Shown piece by piece: positions 8,026-16,067 of a stretch of 64,000 nucleotides of DNA (positions within the stretch are counted from its first letter, which is position 1; each line of letters starts with the position of its first letter). The translations under genes were made by a program, and so were the position numbers. The stretch comes from Enterococcaceae bacterium (GTDB lineage: Bacteria; Bacillota; Bacilli; Lactobacillales; Enterococcaceae). The notes under the pieces are model-generated. The model saw only the letters and a program-made list of their open reading frames with translations, made no database searches and was not told where the DNA came from. The DNA lies in the NCBI GenBank assembly GCA_022649665.1, contig JALCOL010000007.1:38345-102344 (forward strand), written 5' to 3'.

Positions 8026-8664
8026 GCTGGGGTGTTGCAGATCTTCGATTTCGATGACTTGGAAATTTTTCTTTTCGAGCTGTGCGATAATGTCGTCGCG
8101 GATTTCCGGTGTGACCCCTTGCGGCAGCGTCATCAGTGTCCGCCGAATAAATTCATCTTGGCCGACGTCGAGCGTGATGCAGCTGGCAATGCTCGTCACT
8201 TTCGAAATGATTTTCGCGATGGCAGCCAGATCACCGCGCTTGCCGGTCGAAGCGATCGTCAACACATAGCTGCCGGTCGAAACATTCCAAGATTCAGAGA
8301 GCATATTCAGCAAGCTGGCGTGCGTCAGGATGCCATAGAAATGCTGATCCTCATCCAATACCGCGATGTAGGGAAGCTCTTTGATCGTAAAGAATACTTT
8401 AAAGAACGAAGTATTCACATAAATAAATTTCGTTGCGTTTTTCAATAAATACGTTACCGGCAGATTCATGTCGCCGCCGTTTGCTTTGTGGCGGTAAATA
8501 TGCATTTTATAAATATTGCCGCGGAACAGCGCGCCGGTTTTATCAAGGACCGGAACACAACGAAAACCCGAACCTTCCAAAATTTTCAACGCTTCAGCAA
8601 GCGTCGCCGTTTCATCGACCGTCGTCAAATCTTCTTTTTTATAAACCAAAGTTTTTAACAGCAT
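8020..8664 (-). CDS. cbpA: CBS-ACT domain protein, cyclic-di-AMP-binding CbpA-like
   Basis: 214 residues: two CBS motifs (about 1-65 and 75-130) followed by an ACT-like segment (about 135-205, SYVLTIASTGKRGDLAAIAKIIS). This CBS plus ACT architecture matches CbpA of Listeria, identified as a cyclic-di-AMP-binding protein. Ligand binding is inferred from family membership. It has no catalytic domain and no membrane segments, so a cytosolic sensor or adaptor role is likely. A GGAGG Shine-Dalgarno precedes ATG8664. It is a single-gene unit, convergent with queT and divergent from rpmG. Confidence 0.75.
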   Translation of the reverse strand: MLLKTLVYKKEDLTTVDETATLAEALKILEGSGFRCVPVLDKTGALFRGNIYKMHIYRHKANGGDMNLPVTYLLKNATKFIYVNTSFFKVFFTIKELPYIAVLDEDQHFYGILTHASLLNMLSESWNVSTGSYVLTIASTGKRGDLAAIAKIISKVTSIASCITLDVGQDEFIRRTLMTLPQGVTPEIRDDIIAQLEKKNFQVIEIEDLQHPSN

Positions 8665-8744
8665 CGCAAAACCTCCATGGTTTGATTGATATTCTAATCA
8701 TAACATAATCTTTTGGAAATTCCTAAGTGGTTTTTCACATCTAA

Positions 8745-8773
8745 TTGACTTTGGATAGGCTTCATGATAGAGT
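8745..8773 (+). promoter_or_regulatory. Promoter of rpmG-secE
   Basis: TTGACT (8745-8750), 17-base spacer, TAGAGT (8768-8773). It lies 28 bases before the rpmG start codon and is the only good candidate in the gap between cbpA and rpmG. Confidence 0.45.
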
Positions 8774-8801
8774 TGAATAGGTAAAATAGGGGGATGGAAT
8801 C

Positions 8802-8954
8802 ATGAAAACTAAAAAATCTGCCTTAGCTTGTTCCGTTTGCGGCTCGCGAAATTACACAAAATCCGTCAGCGAAGGGAAAAAGAGTGAGCGTTTAGAATTA
8901 CGAAAATTTTGCAAACACTGCAATCAATATACACTGCATCGTGAAACTAAATAA
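8802..8954 (+). CDS. rpmG: 50S ribosomal protein L33
   Basis: A 50-codon gene encoding a small basic zinc-ribbon protein. Two Cys pairs are visible (ACSVCGS and FCKHCN), so this is the zinc-binding C+ form of L33. L33 lies near the E site of the large subunit. ATG8802 is preceded by AGGGGGATGG. The order rpmG-secE-nusG is the standard one in Firmicutes, and secE follows 14 bases after the TAA. Confidence 0.93.
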   Translation: MKTKKSALACSVCGSRNYTKSVSEGKKSERLELRKFCKHCNQYTLHRETK

Positions 8955-8968
8955 TAGGAGCGGGGATA

Positions 8969-9178
8969 ATGGCAAACGAAGGAAAAAAAGAAAAAAAACA
9001 AGGCTTTTTTGCTAGCGTAGTCGAAGAAATGCACCGGGTGACGTGGCCGACCAAAAAGCAATTGCGCAAAGATACACTGGTCGTCATTGAAACTTCAGTG
9101 ATTTTTGCACTTCTTTTAGGCTTCTTCGATTGGGGTTTCAACAAAGGCATCGCGGCACTGATGAAAATCGGCAAGTAG
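8969..9178 (+). CDS. secE: Preprotein translocase subunit SecE
   Basis: 69 residues: a short basic cytosolic N-terminus, the conserved amphipathic segment VVEEMHRVTWPTKKQLRKDT and a single membrane span. This is the one-span SecE form typical of Gram-positives, which clamps SecY in the SecYEG channel. AATAGGAGCGGGG precedes ATG8969. It ends the rpmG-secE unit; nusG has its own promoter. Confidence 0.95.
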   Translation: MANEGKKEKKQGFFASVVEEMHRVTWPTKKQLRKDTLVVIETSVIFALLLGFFDWGFNKGIAALMKIGK

Positions 9179-9186
9179 CGGCCGCT

Positions 9187-9257
9187 AGTCAACCGCACCA
9201 GATAATGTTATAATGTGAAGCAGAGAAAAACTTCGGTCACGGCTGAGGTTTTTTTAT
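9187..9257 (+). promoter_or_regulatory. nusG promoter with start-proximal hairpin and T-run
   Basis: An extended -10 element, TG-T-TATAAT (9206-9214), is preceded by a weak -35 about 16 bases upstream. Only about 8-10 bases after the predicted start lies a hairpin (9229-9250, partly G-U paired, AACUUCGG opposite GGCUGAGGUU) followed by seven T residues. It may simply terminate rpmG-secE. Its position inside the nusG leader, downstream of the promoter, would also allow attenuation of nusG. Confidence 0.5.
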
Positions 9258-9300
9258 TATGGCCAAAATCAAAAATAAAAATATAAGGAGTTTGACACAA

Positions 9301-9843
9301 ATGGAGTCTCTTGAAAAAAACTGGTATGTCCTGCATACGTATTCCGGTTATGAAAACAAAGTCAAAGCTAACTTGGAATCGCGTGCTCAAAGCATGGGAA
9401 TGGAAGATTACATTTTTCGCGTGATCGTGCCGGAAGAAAAAGCAACGGAAGTAAAAAACGGCAAAGAAAAAGAAGTCACGCATAAAACATTTCCCGGCTA
9501 CGTGCTCGTTGAAATGATCATGACTGATGATTCTTGGTATGTTGTCCGCAATACACCCGGAGTGACCGGCTTTGTCGGCTCACACGGCGCCGGAAGCAAA
9601 CCCGCACCGCTCTTGCCGGAAGAAGTTCATTCGATCCTCCGTACGATGGGTGAGCCGGTCCGCCATAAAGCGCTCGACGTCGAAGTCGGCGAAGTCGTCG
9701 AGATCATCGAAGGCGCATTCTCCGGACTTTCCGGAACGGTTTCAGAAGTCGATGACGAAAAACAAAAACTGAAAGTCGAGATCAATATGTTCGGCCGCGA
9801 AACGAGCACCGAACTGAATTTTGATCAAGTGGACAAAGTATAA
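9301..9843 (+). CDS. nusG: Transcription termination/antitermination protein NusG
   Basis: 180 residues. The NGN domain begins with NWYVLHTYSGYENKVKANLESR and contains FPGYVLVEMIMTDDSWYVVRNTPGVTGFVG. The C-terminal KOW domain is EVGEVVEIIEGAFSGLSGTVSEVD. NusG binds RNA polymerase and couples to Rho or ribosomal S10. ATG9301 is chosen because TAAGGAG lies 10 bases upstream and it gives the normal N-terminus; an in-frame ATG at 9259 would add 14 non-conserved residues. It is followed within 5 bases by a lipoprotein gene, an uncommon neighbour. Confidence 0.95.
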   Translation: MESLEKNWYVLHTYSGYENKVKANLESRAQSMGMEDYIFRVIVPEEKATEVKNGKEKEVTHKTFPGYVLVEMIMTDDSWYVVRNTPGVTGFVGSHGAGSKPAPLLPEEVHSILRTMGEPVRHKALDVEVGEVVEIIEGAFSGLSGTVSEVDDEKQKLKVEINMFGRETSTELNFDQVDKV

Positions 9844-9847
9844 AAAA

Positions 9848-10705
9848 ATGAAAAAGTTTCGCTTGGGATTTTTGCTGGGGATCGGTCTTCTATTGTTTTC
9901 CGCCTGCGCAAAATCGGCAAACACACCGGCAGCAGGTTCGGAAGCGGCCCGTACTGAAAAAACTGCCGCGACACGCGAACAGACTTCAAAGCGCGGCACG
10001 CCGACGGTCTTCATCCATGGATACAGCGGCGGCGAATCATCATTTGGCGGGATGCTCAGCCGCTTTGAAAAGGCCGGGATCAATGAAAGCCGCTACCAGA
10101 TTTTCGTTTCAGCAAACGGCGAGCTTTCGACGAACGGTACGCTCTCCGGAAAGCATCCGCTCGTTCAGCTGTTATTCGAAGACAATCGCAATAACGAATG
10201 GAATCAAGCGGATTGGCTGCAGGCTGGTTTGCAGCTTCTTAAAAAAGACGGCGTCAGCCAAGTCAATTTGGTCGGCCATTCGATGGGCGGTGTCGACATC
10301 ATGCGCTACTTAACAACTTATACGCAAAATGCACAAGTGCCGAAAGTTGCAAAAATCGCTTTGATCGCTGCACCGCTCAATGATTTTATCGATAATAATG
10401 ATCAGAGTTTTGCTGATTTTGAAGCAAATGGTCCGGCCGAGCAGGGGACGCGTTTTCGGGAATTTGCGCAAAAGATCGGGAATTTGCCAGCAGGCTTGCC
10501 GATCTTAGTGATCGCCGGCGACAACGGCACCGGAAGCGACGGCGCAGTCCCGGTCAAAAGTGCTTTGGCGCTGGACGCGCTGGCGAAAAAACAGAAGCTT
10601 GATTATCACAGCGAGCTTTTGGAAGGCGAAAAGATCCAGCACAGCGAGTTGCATGAAAATAAAAAAGTCGATCAACTGCTCAGCCGCTTTTTATGGGATG
10701 AATAA
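9848..10705 (+). CDS. DUF915-type alpha/beta hydrolase lipoprotein
   Basis: About 285 residues. A lipoprotein signal peptide is followed by a lipobox (LLFSAC), so it is anchored outside the membrane. After a low-complexity linker (about 25-55) comes an alpha/beta hydrolase fold: oxyanion region TPTVFIHGYSGGESSF, nucleophile elbow VGHSMGG, a probable acid in VIAGDNGTGSDG and a C-terminal histidine in HSELHEN. This is the DUF915 family common in Lactobacillales; the substrate is unknown. ATG9848 lies 4 bases after nusG with no clear Shine-Dalgarno, so coupled or leaderless-like initiation is likely. Confidence 0.8.
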   Translation: MKKFRLGFLLGIGLLLFSACAKSANTPAAGSEAARTEKTAATREQTSKRGTPTVFIHGYSGGESSFGGMLSRFEKAGINESRYQIFVSANGELSTNGTLSGKHPLVQLLFEDNRNNEWNQADWLQAGLQLLKKDGVSQVNLVGHSMGGVDIMRYLTTYTQNAQVPKVAKIALIAAPLNDFIDNNDQSFADFEANGPAEQGTRFREFAQKIGNLPAGLPILVIAGDNGTGSDGAVPVKSALALDALAKKQKLDYHSELLEGEKIQHSELHENKKVDQLLSRFLWDE

Positions 10706-10734
10706 AAAGAATTCGCTGTTGAAAAGCCGGTTAC

Positions 10735-10776
10735 CACAAAAAGAGGAACGCGAAAAATCGCGCTCCTCTTTTTGTG
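10735..10776. terminator. Bidirectional intrinsic terminator (hydrolase / sdaAA)
   Basis: The inverted repeat CACAAAAAGAGGA...TCCTCTTTTTGTG with an inner CGCG pair forms a long hairpin with A-run and T-run flanks. It lies between the convergent hydrolase and serine dehydratase genes. Confidence 0.85.
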
Positions 10777-10780
10777 ATAT

Positions 10781-11650
10781 TTATGCTCTTTTTGCCAGTT
10801 CTTTGGCGATTCTTTTGCCGGTCGGGGTGGTCGCCAAGCCGCCCTCCGCAGTTTCACGGAAAATTGACGGCATCTGCTGGCCGACGTGCTTCATCGCGGT
10901 AATGACTTCGTCCGGCGGGATCACGCTTTTGATCCCAGCCAGTGCCATATCAGCAGAGATGAATGCTTGTGAAGCACCCATCGCATTGCGCTTGATGCAC
11001 GGGATCTCGACCAAGCCCCCGACCGGGTCGCAGATCAGCCCCATTACATTAGCAAGGGTGATCGCGACCGCCTGCCCAGCCGCTTCAGGTGTGCCGCCCT
11101 TGGCGATCACGAGCGCTGCCGCAGCCATCGCACTGGCTGAACCGACTTCGGCTTGACAGCCGCCTTCCGCGCCGCTGATCGAGGAACGGTTGGCGATCAC
11201 CAGCCCGAACGCGCCGGCGGTAAACAAGAAGTCGACTTGCGCTTTGTGCGACATTTTCAAAGGGCCGCGGATCGCCATCAAAACACCGGCCAAAACACCG
11301 GCGCTGCCGGCAGTCGGTGTTGCGCAGATCAAACCCATTTTCGCATTGACTTCATTTGTGGCGATCGCATTTCTGACTGCTTTTAAAATCATCGAATCTG
11401 TCAGTGATTCATTCGTATTCAAATATTCATCGAGCCGTTTGGCATCGCCGCCGGTCAAGCCGGTTACCGAAGTCACGCCGGCGATCCCTTCTTCGATGCT
11501 TTGCTCCATGACCGCCAAATTGCGTTCCATGATCTGCCAAACCTGCTTTTCGCTGATTTCGCGTTCGGCCGCTTCTTTAGCGACGACCATCGCAGCGATC
11601 GAGGGATAACCGCGGCTCTCAGCAGTGAGGCGTTCGATCGAATCAAACAT
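10781..11650 (-). CDS. sdaAA: L-serine dehydratase, iron-sulfur-dependent, alpha subunit
   Basis: 289 residues; with the beta subunit it deaminates L-serine to pyruvate and ammonia using an oxygen-sensitive [4Fe-4S] cluster. Recognisable motifs are GLICATPTAGSAGVLAGVL and GLICDPVGGLVEIPCIKRN, which hold cluster cysteines, and SISGAEGGCQAEVGSASAMAAAAL. ATG11650 is preceded by AGAAAGGAAATG. It lies 16 bases downstream of sdaAB in the same operon. The two-subunit arrangement is the Gram-positive form, as opposed to the fused SdaA of E. coli. Confidence 0.95.
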   Translation of the reverse strand: MFDSIERLTAESRGYPSIAAMVVAKEAAEREISEKQVWQIMERNLAVMEQSIEEGIAGVTSVTGLTGGDAKRLDEYLNTNESLTDSMILKAVRNAIATNEVNAKMGLICATPTAGSAGVLAGVLMAIRGPLKMSHKAQVDFLFTAGAFGLVIANRSSISGAEGGCQAEVGSASAMAAAALVIAKGGTPEAAGQAVAITLANVMGLICDPVGGLVEIPCIKRNAMGASQAFISADMALAGIKSVIPPDEVITAMKHVGQQMPSIFRETAEGGLATTPTGKRIAKELAKRA

Positions 11651-11666
11651 GTCATCATTTCCTTTC

Positions 11667-12335
11667 TTAATCAAAGAAGTTGGCACTGTGGAGGTGCGGG
11701 ATCTTGCGCAGCTCCGGCAAGACTTCAGCGACATCGCGTTCATCGATCTCGATGATCATGATCGCTTCGTTGCCTTTTGCCGAACGGGTCACCGTCATCG
11801 TGCCGATGTTGATATTATGGCGCGACAAGACGTTGGTGACTTGGGCGATCATCCCGGGAACATCTTGGTGGACGATCAGGATCGTCGGGACACCCATCGT
11901 CAAGTTCACTTTGAAGCCGTCGACTTCTGAGATCTGGATGTTGCCGCCGCCGATCGAGATCCCGGTGATGCTCATTTTTTTCTTGCCAGCCGAAAGAAGC
12001 AGGCGGACGGAATTCGGATGTTCTTTTTTTTCGTTCGAAGGAATAAAAGCGATCTCGATCCCTTCTTCGTATGCCAATTTCAGACTGTTCGCCAAATTCG
12101 GATCATCAGGCTCCATCCCTAAAAGACCGCCGACGAGCGCGATATCGGTTCCGTGGCCGCGATAAGTTTTCGCAAACGATTCATATAAATAAATATCGAC
12201 TTTCTCCGGCTTTTCACCGAAGATCGTGCGGACGATCTTGCCGATCCGCGCGGCGCCGGCGGTGTGCGAGCTGCTGGGGCCGACCATGACCGGACCGATA
12301 ATATCGAAAACACTGCGATAGCGCAGATCTGTCAT
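11667..12335 (-). CDS. sdaAB: L-serine dehydratase, iron-sulfur-dependent, beta subunit
   Basis: About 222 residues. The N-terminal domain has the signature FDIIGPVMVGPSSSHTAGAARIGK. The C-terminal half is an ACT-type regulatory domain (about 145-222, TILIVHQDVPGMIAQVTNVLSRHNINIGTMTV). ACT domains here usually take part in serine sensing or assembly. ATG12335 is preferred, with GGTGA 5 bases upstream; an in-frame TTG at 12347 is an alternative. It is first in the sdaAB-sdaAA operon and divergent from rplK. Confidence 0.93.
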   Translation of the reverse strand: MTDLRYRSVFDIIGPVMVGPSSSHTAGAARIGKIVRTIFGEKPEKVDIYLYESFAKTYRGHGTDIALVGGLLGMEPDDPNLANSLKLAYEEGIEIAFIPSNEKKEHPNSVRLLLSAGKKKMSITGISIGGGNIQISEVDGFKVNLTMGVPTILIVHQDVPGMIAQVTNVLSRHNINIGTMTVTRSAKGNEAIMIIEIDERDVAEVLPELRKIPHLHSANFFD

Positions 12336-12355
12336 TTTCTTCACCAATCTTTCTA

Positions 12356-12368
12356 TAGAATGATTCTA
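12356..12368. promoter_or_regulatory. Perfect palindrome upstream of sdaAB
   Basis: TAGAATGATTCTA is a perfect 13-base inverted repeat with a single central base, about 20 bases upstream of the sdaAB start codon, in an A/T-rich promoter-like stretch. It could be a repressor site. No matching regulator is encoded nearby. Confidence 0.35.
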
Positions 12369-12425
12369 TTTTATCACAATCGGCGACTTGTCGGAGCGCT
12401 TGTTGCCCGATGATCGGAAAAGAAC

Positions 12426-12547
12426 TTGCAAATGACGGGAAGATTGAATATAATGTCTTAGTGTGTCTTTTGACAGACATTTTTATCGTGGGAGGAGAAA
12501 TACGCATCTCCAATTCACCACAGCACGGACTTAAGGAGGTATGTCTC
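12426..12547 (+). promoter_or_regulatory. rplK-rplA promoter and structured leader
   Basis: The -35 TTGCAA (12426-12431), 17-base spacer and -10 TATAAT (12449-12454) form a near-consensus promoter. The leader of about 85 nt contains a hairpin with GTGGGAGGAGA (12488-12498) pairing towards TCTCC...CCAC (12507-12521), just before the Shine-Dalgarno AAGGAGGT (12533-12540). In many bacteria protein L1 represses this operon by binding a leader mimic of its rRNA site; whether this hairpin is that site is not shown. Confidence 0.6.
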
Positions 12548-12973
12548 GTGGCAAAGAAAGTAGAAAAAATCGTTAAGTTACAAATTCCTGCAGGAAAAGC
12601 AACTCCAGCACCACCAGTTGGACCAGCCCTTGGGCAAGCAGGGATCAATATCATGGGTTTCACGAAAGAATTCAACGCTCGGACCGCTGATCAAGCTGGA
12701 ATGATCATTCCAGTCGTTATCTCAGTGTACGAAGACCGTTCATTCACTTTCATCACAAAAACCCCGCCAGCAGCAGTATTGTTGAAAAAAGCTGCTAAGG
12801 TCCAAAAAGGATCTGGAGAACCAAATACGAAAAAAGTGGCAACTGTCACTAAAGATCAAGTCAAAGAAATCGCTGAGTTGAAAATGCCGGACCTAAACGC
12901 TGCCAATGTTGAATCGGCAATGCGCATGGTTGAAGGAACTGCACGAAGCATGGGGATCACTGTCGCCGACTAG
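12548..12973 (+). CDS. rplK: 50S ribosomal protein L11
   Basis: 141 residues starting at GTG12548, 7 bases after a perfect AAGGAGGT. It has the typical start [42 protein letters not shown] and the C-terminal RNA-binding domain with [32 protein letters not shown]11 forms the base of the GTPase stalk and is needed for RelA activation and thiostrepton binding in well-studied bacteria. It is first in a two-gene operon with rplA. Confidence 0.97.
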   Translation: MAKKVEKIVKLQIPAGKATPAPPVGPALGQAGINIMGFTKEFNARTADQAGMIIPVVISVYEDRSFTFITKTPPAAVLLKKAAKVQKGSGEPNTKKVATVTKDQVKEIAELKMPDLNAANVESAMRMVEGTARSMGITVAD

Positions 12974-13072
12974 GCGCTAGCGACCAACTGGTACGCTTCT
13001 CAGTAGTTTATTCCGAAAGGCATAAGCGTGTGGGAGGGTAACCGCTATAACCACATTCAAGGAGGAAACATC

Positions 13073-13762
13073 ATGGCTAAACATAGCAAAAATATGCAAG
13101 AAGCATTGAAAAAAGTAGATGAAACGAAAGCTTATCCAGTGGATGAAGCCGTCGCTTTAGCGAAAGATACGAATTTTTCAAAATGCGATGCAACGGTCGA
13201 CGTTGCCTATCGTTTGAACGTTGATCCGAAAAAAGCAGACCAACAAATCCGCGGAGCAGTCGTTCTGCCTCACGGTACCGGCAAAAAACAAGTCGTTCTT
13301 GTTTTTGCCAAAGGCGAAAAAGCAAAAGAAGCCGAAGCTGCCGGCGCTGATTACGTTGGCGAAGCAGACTTGGTTGAAAAGATCCAAGGCGGCTGGATGG
13401 ATTTTGACGTTGTTGTTGCGACGCCGGATATGATGGCGCAAGTTGGCCGTTTGGGCCGCGTTTTAGGGCCAAAAGGCTTGATGCCGAACCCGAAAACCGG
13501 GACGGTAACGATGGACGTTACGAAAGCTGTGGAAGAAATCAAAGCCGGGAAAGTTACTTACCGCGTTGATAAAGCCGGCAACGTACATGTTCCGATCGGC
13601 AAAGTTTCTTTCGACAATGCGCAATTGATCGACAACTTCAAAACGATCAACGATACATTGGTGAAAATTCGTCCGGCAACGGTCAAAGGCCAATATATCA
13701 AAAATATTTCTATTTCAACGACATTCGGTCCTGGGATCCATGTCGACCAAGCTTCCTTTTAA
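13073..13762 (+). CDS. rplA: 50S ribosomal protein L1
   Basis: 229 residues, the standard length. Conserved blocks include [52 protein letters not shown] and the C-terminal [18 protein letters not shown]1 forms the mobile stalk that guides deacylated tRNA out of the E site. ATG13073 follows AAGGAGGAAACATC. The 99-base gap after rplK shows no promoter or terminator, consistent with one transcript. Confidence 0.97.
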   Translation: MAKHSKNMQEALKKVDETKAYPVDEAVALAKDTNFSKCDATVDVAYRLNVDPKKADQQIRGAVVLPHGTGKKQVVLVFAKGEKAKEAEAAGADYVGEADLVEKIQGGWMDFDVVVATPDMMAQVGRLGRVLGPKGLMPNPKTGTVTMDVTKAVEEIKAGKVTYRVDKAGNVHVPIGKVSFDNAQLIDNFKTINDTLVKIRPATVKGQYIKNISISTTFGPGIHVDQASF

Positions 13763-13777
13763 TTAATCGAAAACGAC

Positions 13778-13940
13778 TTGACCTGAACGAGTGGGATATG
13801 ATACACTCGTTTAGGTTGAATATTCGTACCGAAGACTCAGGTGAAGATGCGCTGCATTTTCTTAATCTCCTGCCGAGGGAAATTCTCATAAGCTAGTATG
13901 AGGAACCTCTATGTCGACGGCGACATGGAGTTTTTTTATT
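13778..13940 (+). promoter_or_regulatory. L10 leader with promoter and attenuator
   Basis: TTGACC at 13778 with a -10-like stretch near 13797-13805 starts the rplJL transcript. The leader contains the conserved TTCTTAATCTCCTGCCGAGGG core (13858-13878) known from Firmicute L10 leaders, where the L10(L12)4 complex binds. It ends with a hairpin (13905-13931, arms CTCTATGTCG and CGACATGGAG) plus seven T residues, an intrinsic terminator. The arrangement indicates autogenous attenuation of rplJL. Confidence 0.75.
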
Positions 13941-13979
13941 GCAAAAAAACTCTTTGATCAATTGATGGAGGTGAAATCA

Positions 13980-14486
13980 ATGAGCGAACAAGCTATCGCT
14001 AAAAAAGCTGCTTTAGTTGACGACGTCACGAAAAAATTCGAAGGTGCTGTATCGATCGTAGTTGCAGATTACCGCGGATTGACAGTTGACCAAGTAACTG
14101 AACTTAGAAAACAATTGCGTGAAGCAGGCGTTGAAATGCGGGTCATCAAAAACTCGATCCTTTCTCGGGCTGCCAAACAAGCTGGACTTGAAGGATTGGA
14201 CGACGTATTTGCCGGTCCGACAGCTATCGCTTTCTCGAAAGAGGATGTTGTAGCACCAGCGAAGATCATCGATACTTTTGCGAAAACGGCGGATGCTTTG
14301 AAAATCAAAGGCGGCGTGATCGAAGGAAAAGTAGCCGATATCGAACAAATTACCGCTTTGGCAAAACTTCCAAATCGCGAAGGGATGCTTTCTATGCTGC
14401 TTTCTGTCTTGCAAGCACCAGTCCGCAATGTGGCTTATGCTGTCAAAGCAGTTGCAGAAAAAGAAGAAAAAGAGGAAGTTGCTTAA
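13980..14486 (+). CDS. rplJ: 50S ribosomal protein L10
   Basis: 168 residues. Standard blocks are [58 protein letters not shown] and [11 protein letters not shown]. The C-terminal helix ([13 protein letters not shown]) binds L7/L12 dimers. ATG13980 has ATGGAGGTGAAATCA before it; an upstream in-frame start at 13911 lies inside the attenuator and is rejected. Confidence 0.97.
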   Translation: MSEQAIAKKAALVDDVTKKFEGAVSIVVADYRGLTVDQVTELRKQLREAGVEMRVIKNSILSRAAKQAGLEGLDDVFAGPTAIAFSKEDVVAPAKIIDTFAKTADALKIKGGVIEGKVADIEQITALAKLPNREGMLSMLLSVLQAPVRNVAYAVKAVAEKEEKEEVA

Positions 14487-14529
14487 TTGCAGCTTGACGT
14501 AAAAACTACTTAAAACGGAGGAAAACAAA

Positions 14530-14901
14530 ATGGCATTGAATATTGACAATATTGTTGCTGAATTGAAAGAAGCAACGATCCTTGAATTGAACGACCTCGT
14601 GAAAGCGATCGAAGACGAATTTGGCGTTACTGCTGCTGCTCCAGTTGCTGCTGCAGGTGCTGCTGCAGGCGCTGACGCTGCTGACGAACAAACTGAATTC
14701 ACTGTTGAATTGTCCGAAGTCGGCGATCAAAAAGTGAAAGTGATCAAAGCAGTCCGCGAAGCAACTGGTCTTGGCTTGAAAGAAGCTAAAGGCGTAGTTG
14801 ACTCTGCTCCAGCTCCAGTTAAAGAAGGCCTTTCTAAAGAAGATGCAGAAGCATTGAAAGCAACTTTGGAAGAAGTCGGCGCAACGGTGACTTTGAAGTA
14901 A
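14530..14901 (+). CDS. rplL: 50S ribosomal protein L7/L12
   Basis: 123 residues. It has an N-terminal dimerisation helix pair ([32 protein letters not shown]), an Ala-rich hinge (about 36-55), and the C-terminal factor-binding domain with [58 protein letters not shown] precedes ATG14530. It ends the operon; an intrinsic terminator follows within 20 bases. Confidence 0.97.
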   Translation: MALNIDNIVAELKEATILELNDLVKAIEDEFGVTAAAPVAAAGAAAGADAADEQTEFTVELSEVGDQKVKVIKAVREATGLGLKEAKGVVDSAPAPVKEGLSKEDAEALKATLEEVGATVTLK

Positions 14902-14917
14902 TCGTTCAGATAAATAC

Positions 14918-14953
14918 AAAAGATGGAAACCTTTCGTGGCTTCCATCTTTTTT
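14918..14953. terminator. Intrinsic terminator of rplJL
   Basis: AAAGATGGAA and TTCCATCTTT form a perfect 10-bp stem followed by more T residues. The opposite-strand cupin gene ends within the T-run, so it may serve both directions. Confidence 0.85.
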
Positions 14954-15255
14954 TATTTCGCTAAAACCGATTTGACAACGATGATCTCGCTGTCTTCTAA
15001 GGCGCGCAGCGCGTGCATATCGCCGGGTGAGATCTGGACGATCATTCCGGGAATGATTTCGACGTCGCGTGTGCCGTCGGAAAACAAAACCTTTCCTTTG
15101 AAAACGACGGCGATGCCGGAAAATTTTTCCGGACCTTTATGGAGCGGGACTTCGGCGCCTTTTTTCAAAATGACGTGCGAGACGACTTGGTTGGGATGTT
15201 CGATCAAATTTTCGACATGATCGATATCGCTGCTGCTGGTATAGATTTCCATCAT
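14953..15255 (-). CDS. Cupin-domain protein
   Basis: 100 residues forming one small cupin barrel. The first motif is loosely PLHKGPEKFSGIAVVFKGK and the second is PGMIVQISPGDMHALRALED. The histidines expected of a metal-binding cupin are only partly kept (one His in each motif), so binding of metal or a small ligand is uncertain. It has a strong GAGGAGGG Shine-Dalgarno. ATG15255 is used, though ATG15252 is equally possible. It is monocistronic; the ligand is unknown. Confidence 0.7.
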   Translation of the reverse strand: MMEIYTSSSDIDHVENLIEHPNQVVSHVILKKGAEVPLHKGPEKFSGIAVVFKGKVLFSDGTRDVEIIPGMIVQISPGDMHALRALEDSEIIVVKSVLAK

Positions 15256-15371
15256 GATCCCTCCTCTTTCCAGCTAAACGTAGCATGATTTAAAAAAATT
15301 GACAAGAAAACTGCTGTCCAGCTTTTTCAAATCCCGCGAAAATGCTAAAGTGGAGGAAAGGGGAGCCGTTT

Positions 15372-16022
15372 ATGAAGAAAAAGCTGATGATCATTGGATA
15401 TATCTCGCTGCTGCTGTTTGCGGTCGGCGACTTTTTGGTGCCGTATTTTTTGGGTCCGCGCTTGCCGAATTACGATCCGCTGACGAGCGTGATCAGTTTG
15501 ATCGGCAAAGTCGGGAGTCCGACGCAACATATCTTTGCGCATGTCGAGATCGTCACCGGGACGTTGGCGCTGATCGGGGCGCCGGCCGTTTATGAGACAT
15601 TTGTTTCAAATTCGAGAAAAGCGGCAGCACTGCTTGCCGGGGGTGTGGCAGCATTTGGGATCGGCGAATGTATTTTCACTGGCGTTTTCAGTGTGAATCA
15701 TCAAGTTCCGGGGATCACACTGGGAGATCTGATCCACGGTGCCGGTTCAGGGATCGGCTTGGTCGGCTTGCTGATCTTTCCATATATTTTAGCGCGATGC
15801 TATCGTGTGCTGAATCAATCCCGCCGTGCACAAGTTTATTTGGTGATTTTTGCAGTGGCACTGGTGACGGTCTCGCTGGACGGATTGTCGCAGCTTTTCA
15901 AATGGCATTATCGCGGCCTCATTCAGCGGATTTCTTTTGTATTTATTTATTTGCCGCCGGCTGCACTGGCGCTTGATCAATTGAAGCAACGTTTATTTCA
16001 AACGAAAAGCAGGGACTTGTGA
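15372..16022 (+). CDS. DUF998 family membrane protein
   Basis: 216 residues with about six hydrophobic helices: an N-terminal span, a conserved extracellular-type loop (PYFLGPRLPNYDPLTSVISLIG), then spans near 55-75, 85-105, 118-140, 150-170 and 180-200. The motif NYDPLTSVISLIGKVGSP is typical of DUF998. Function is unknown. ATG15372 is preceded by AAAGGGGAG. The 3' end is embedded in a strong terminator. It lies convergent to the hydrogenase operon. Confidence 0.75.
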   Translation: MKKKLMIIGYISLLLFAVGDFLVPYFLGPRLPNYDPLTSVISLIGKVGSPTQHIFAHVEIVTGTLALIGAPAVYETFVSNSRKAAALLAGGVAAFGIGECIFTGVFSVNHQVPGITLGDLIHGAGSGIGLVGLLIFPYILARCYRVLNQSRRAQVYLVIFAVALVTVSLDGLSQLFKWHYRGLIQRISFVFIYLPPAALALDQLKQRLFQTKSRDL

Positions 16023-16052
16023 CAAATCCGTCACAAGTCCCTGCTTTTTTTG
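16008..16052. terminator. Intrinsic terminator (DUF998 gene / hydrogenase operon)
   Basis: A perfect 16-bp stem, AGCAGGGACTTGTGAC with GTCACAAGTCCCTGCT, is followed by seven T residues. It overlaps the DUF998 stop codon and also lies just past the end of the minus-strand hydrogenase operon. Confidence 0.85.
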
Positions 16053-16067
16053 AATGATGTTTCAATG

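Noticed and set aside
8024..8448. Plus-strand frames overlapping cbpA
   Set aside because: They are antisense to a CBS-ACT gene with a good ribosome site and conserved motifs.
13911..13979. An upstream start extending L10 by 23 residues
   Set aside because: The extension lies inside the leader terminator and has no ribosome site, and the ATG at 13980 has a strong one and gives the standard N-terminus.
15299..15304. TTGACA as the -35 of the DUF998 gene
   Set aside because: No acceptable -10 box is found 16-18 bases downstream, so the promoter is left unassigned.
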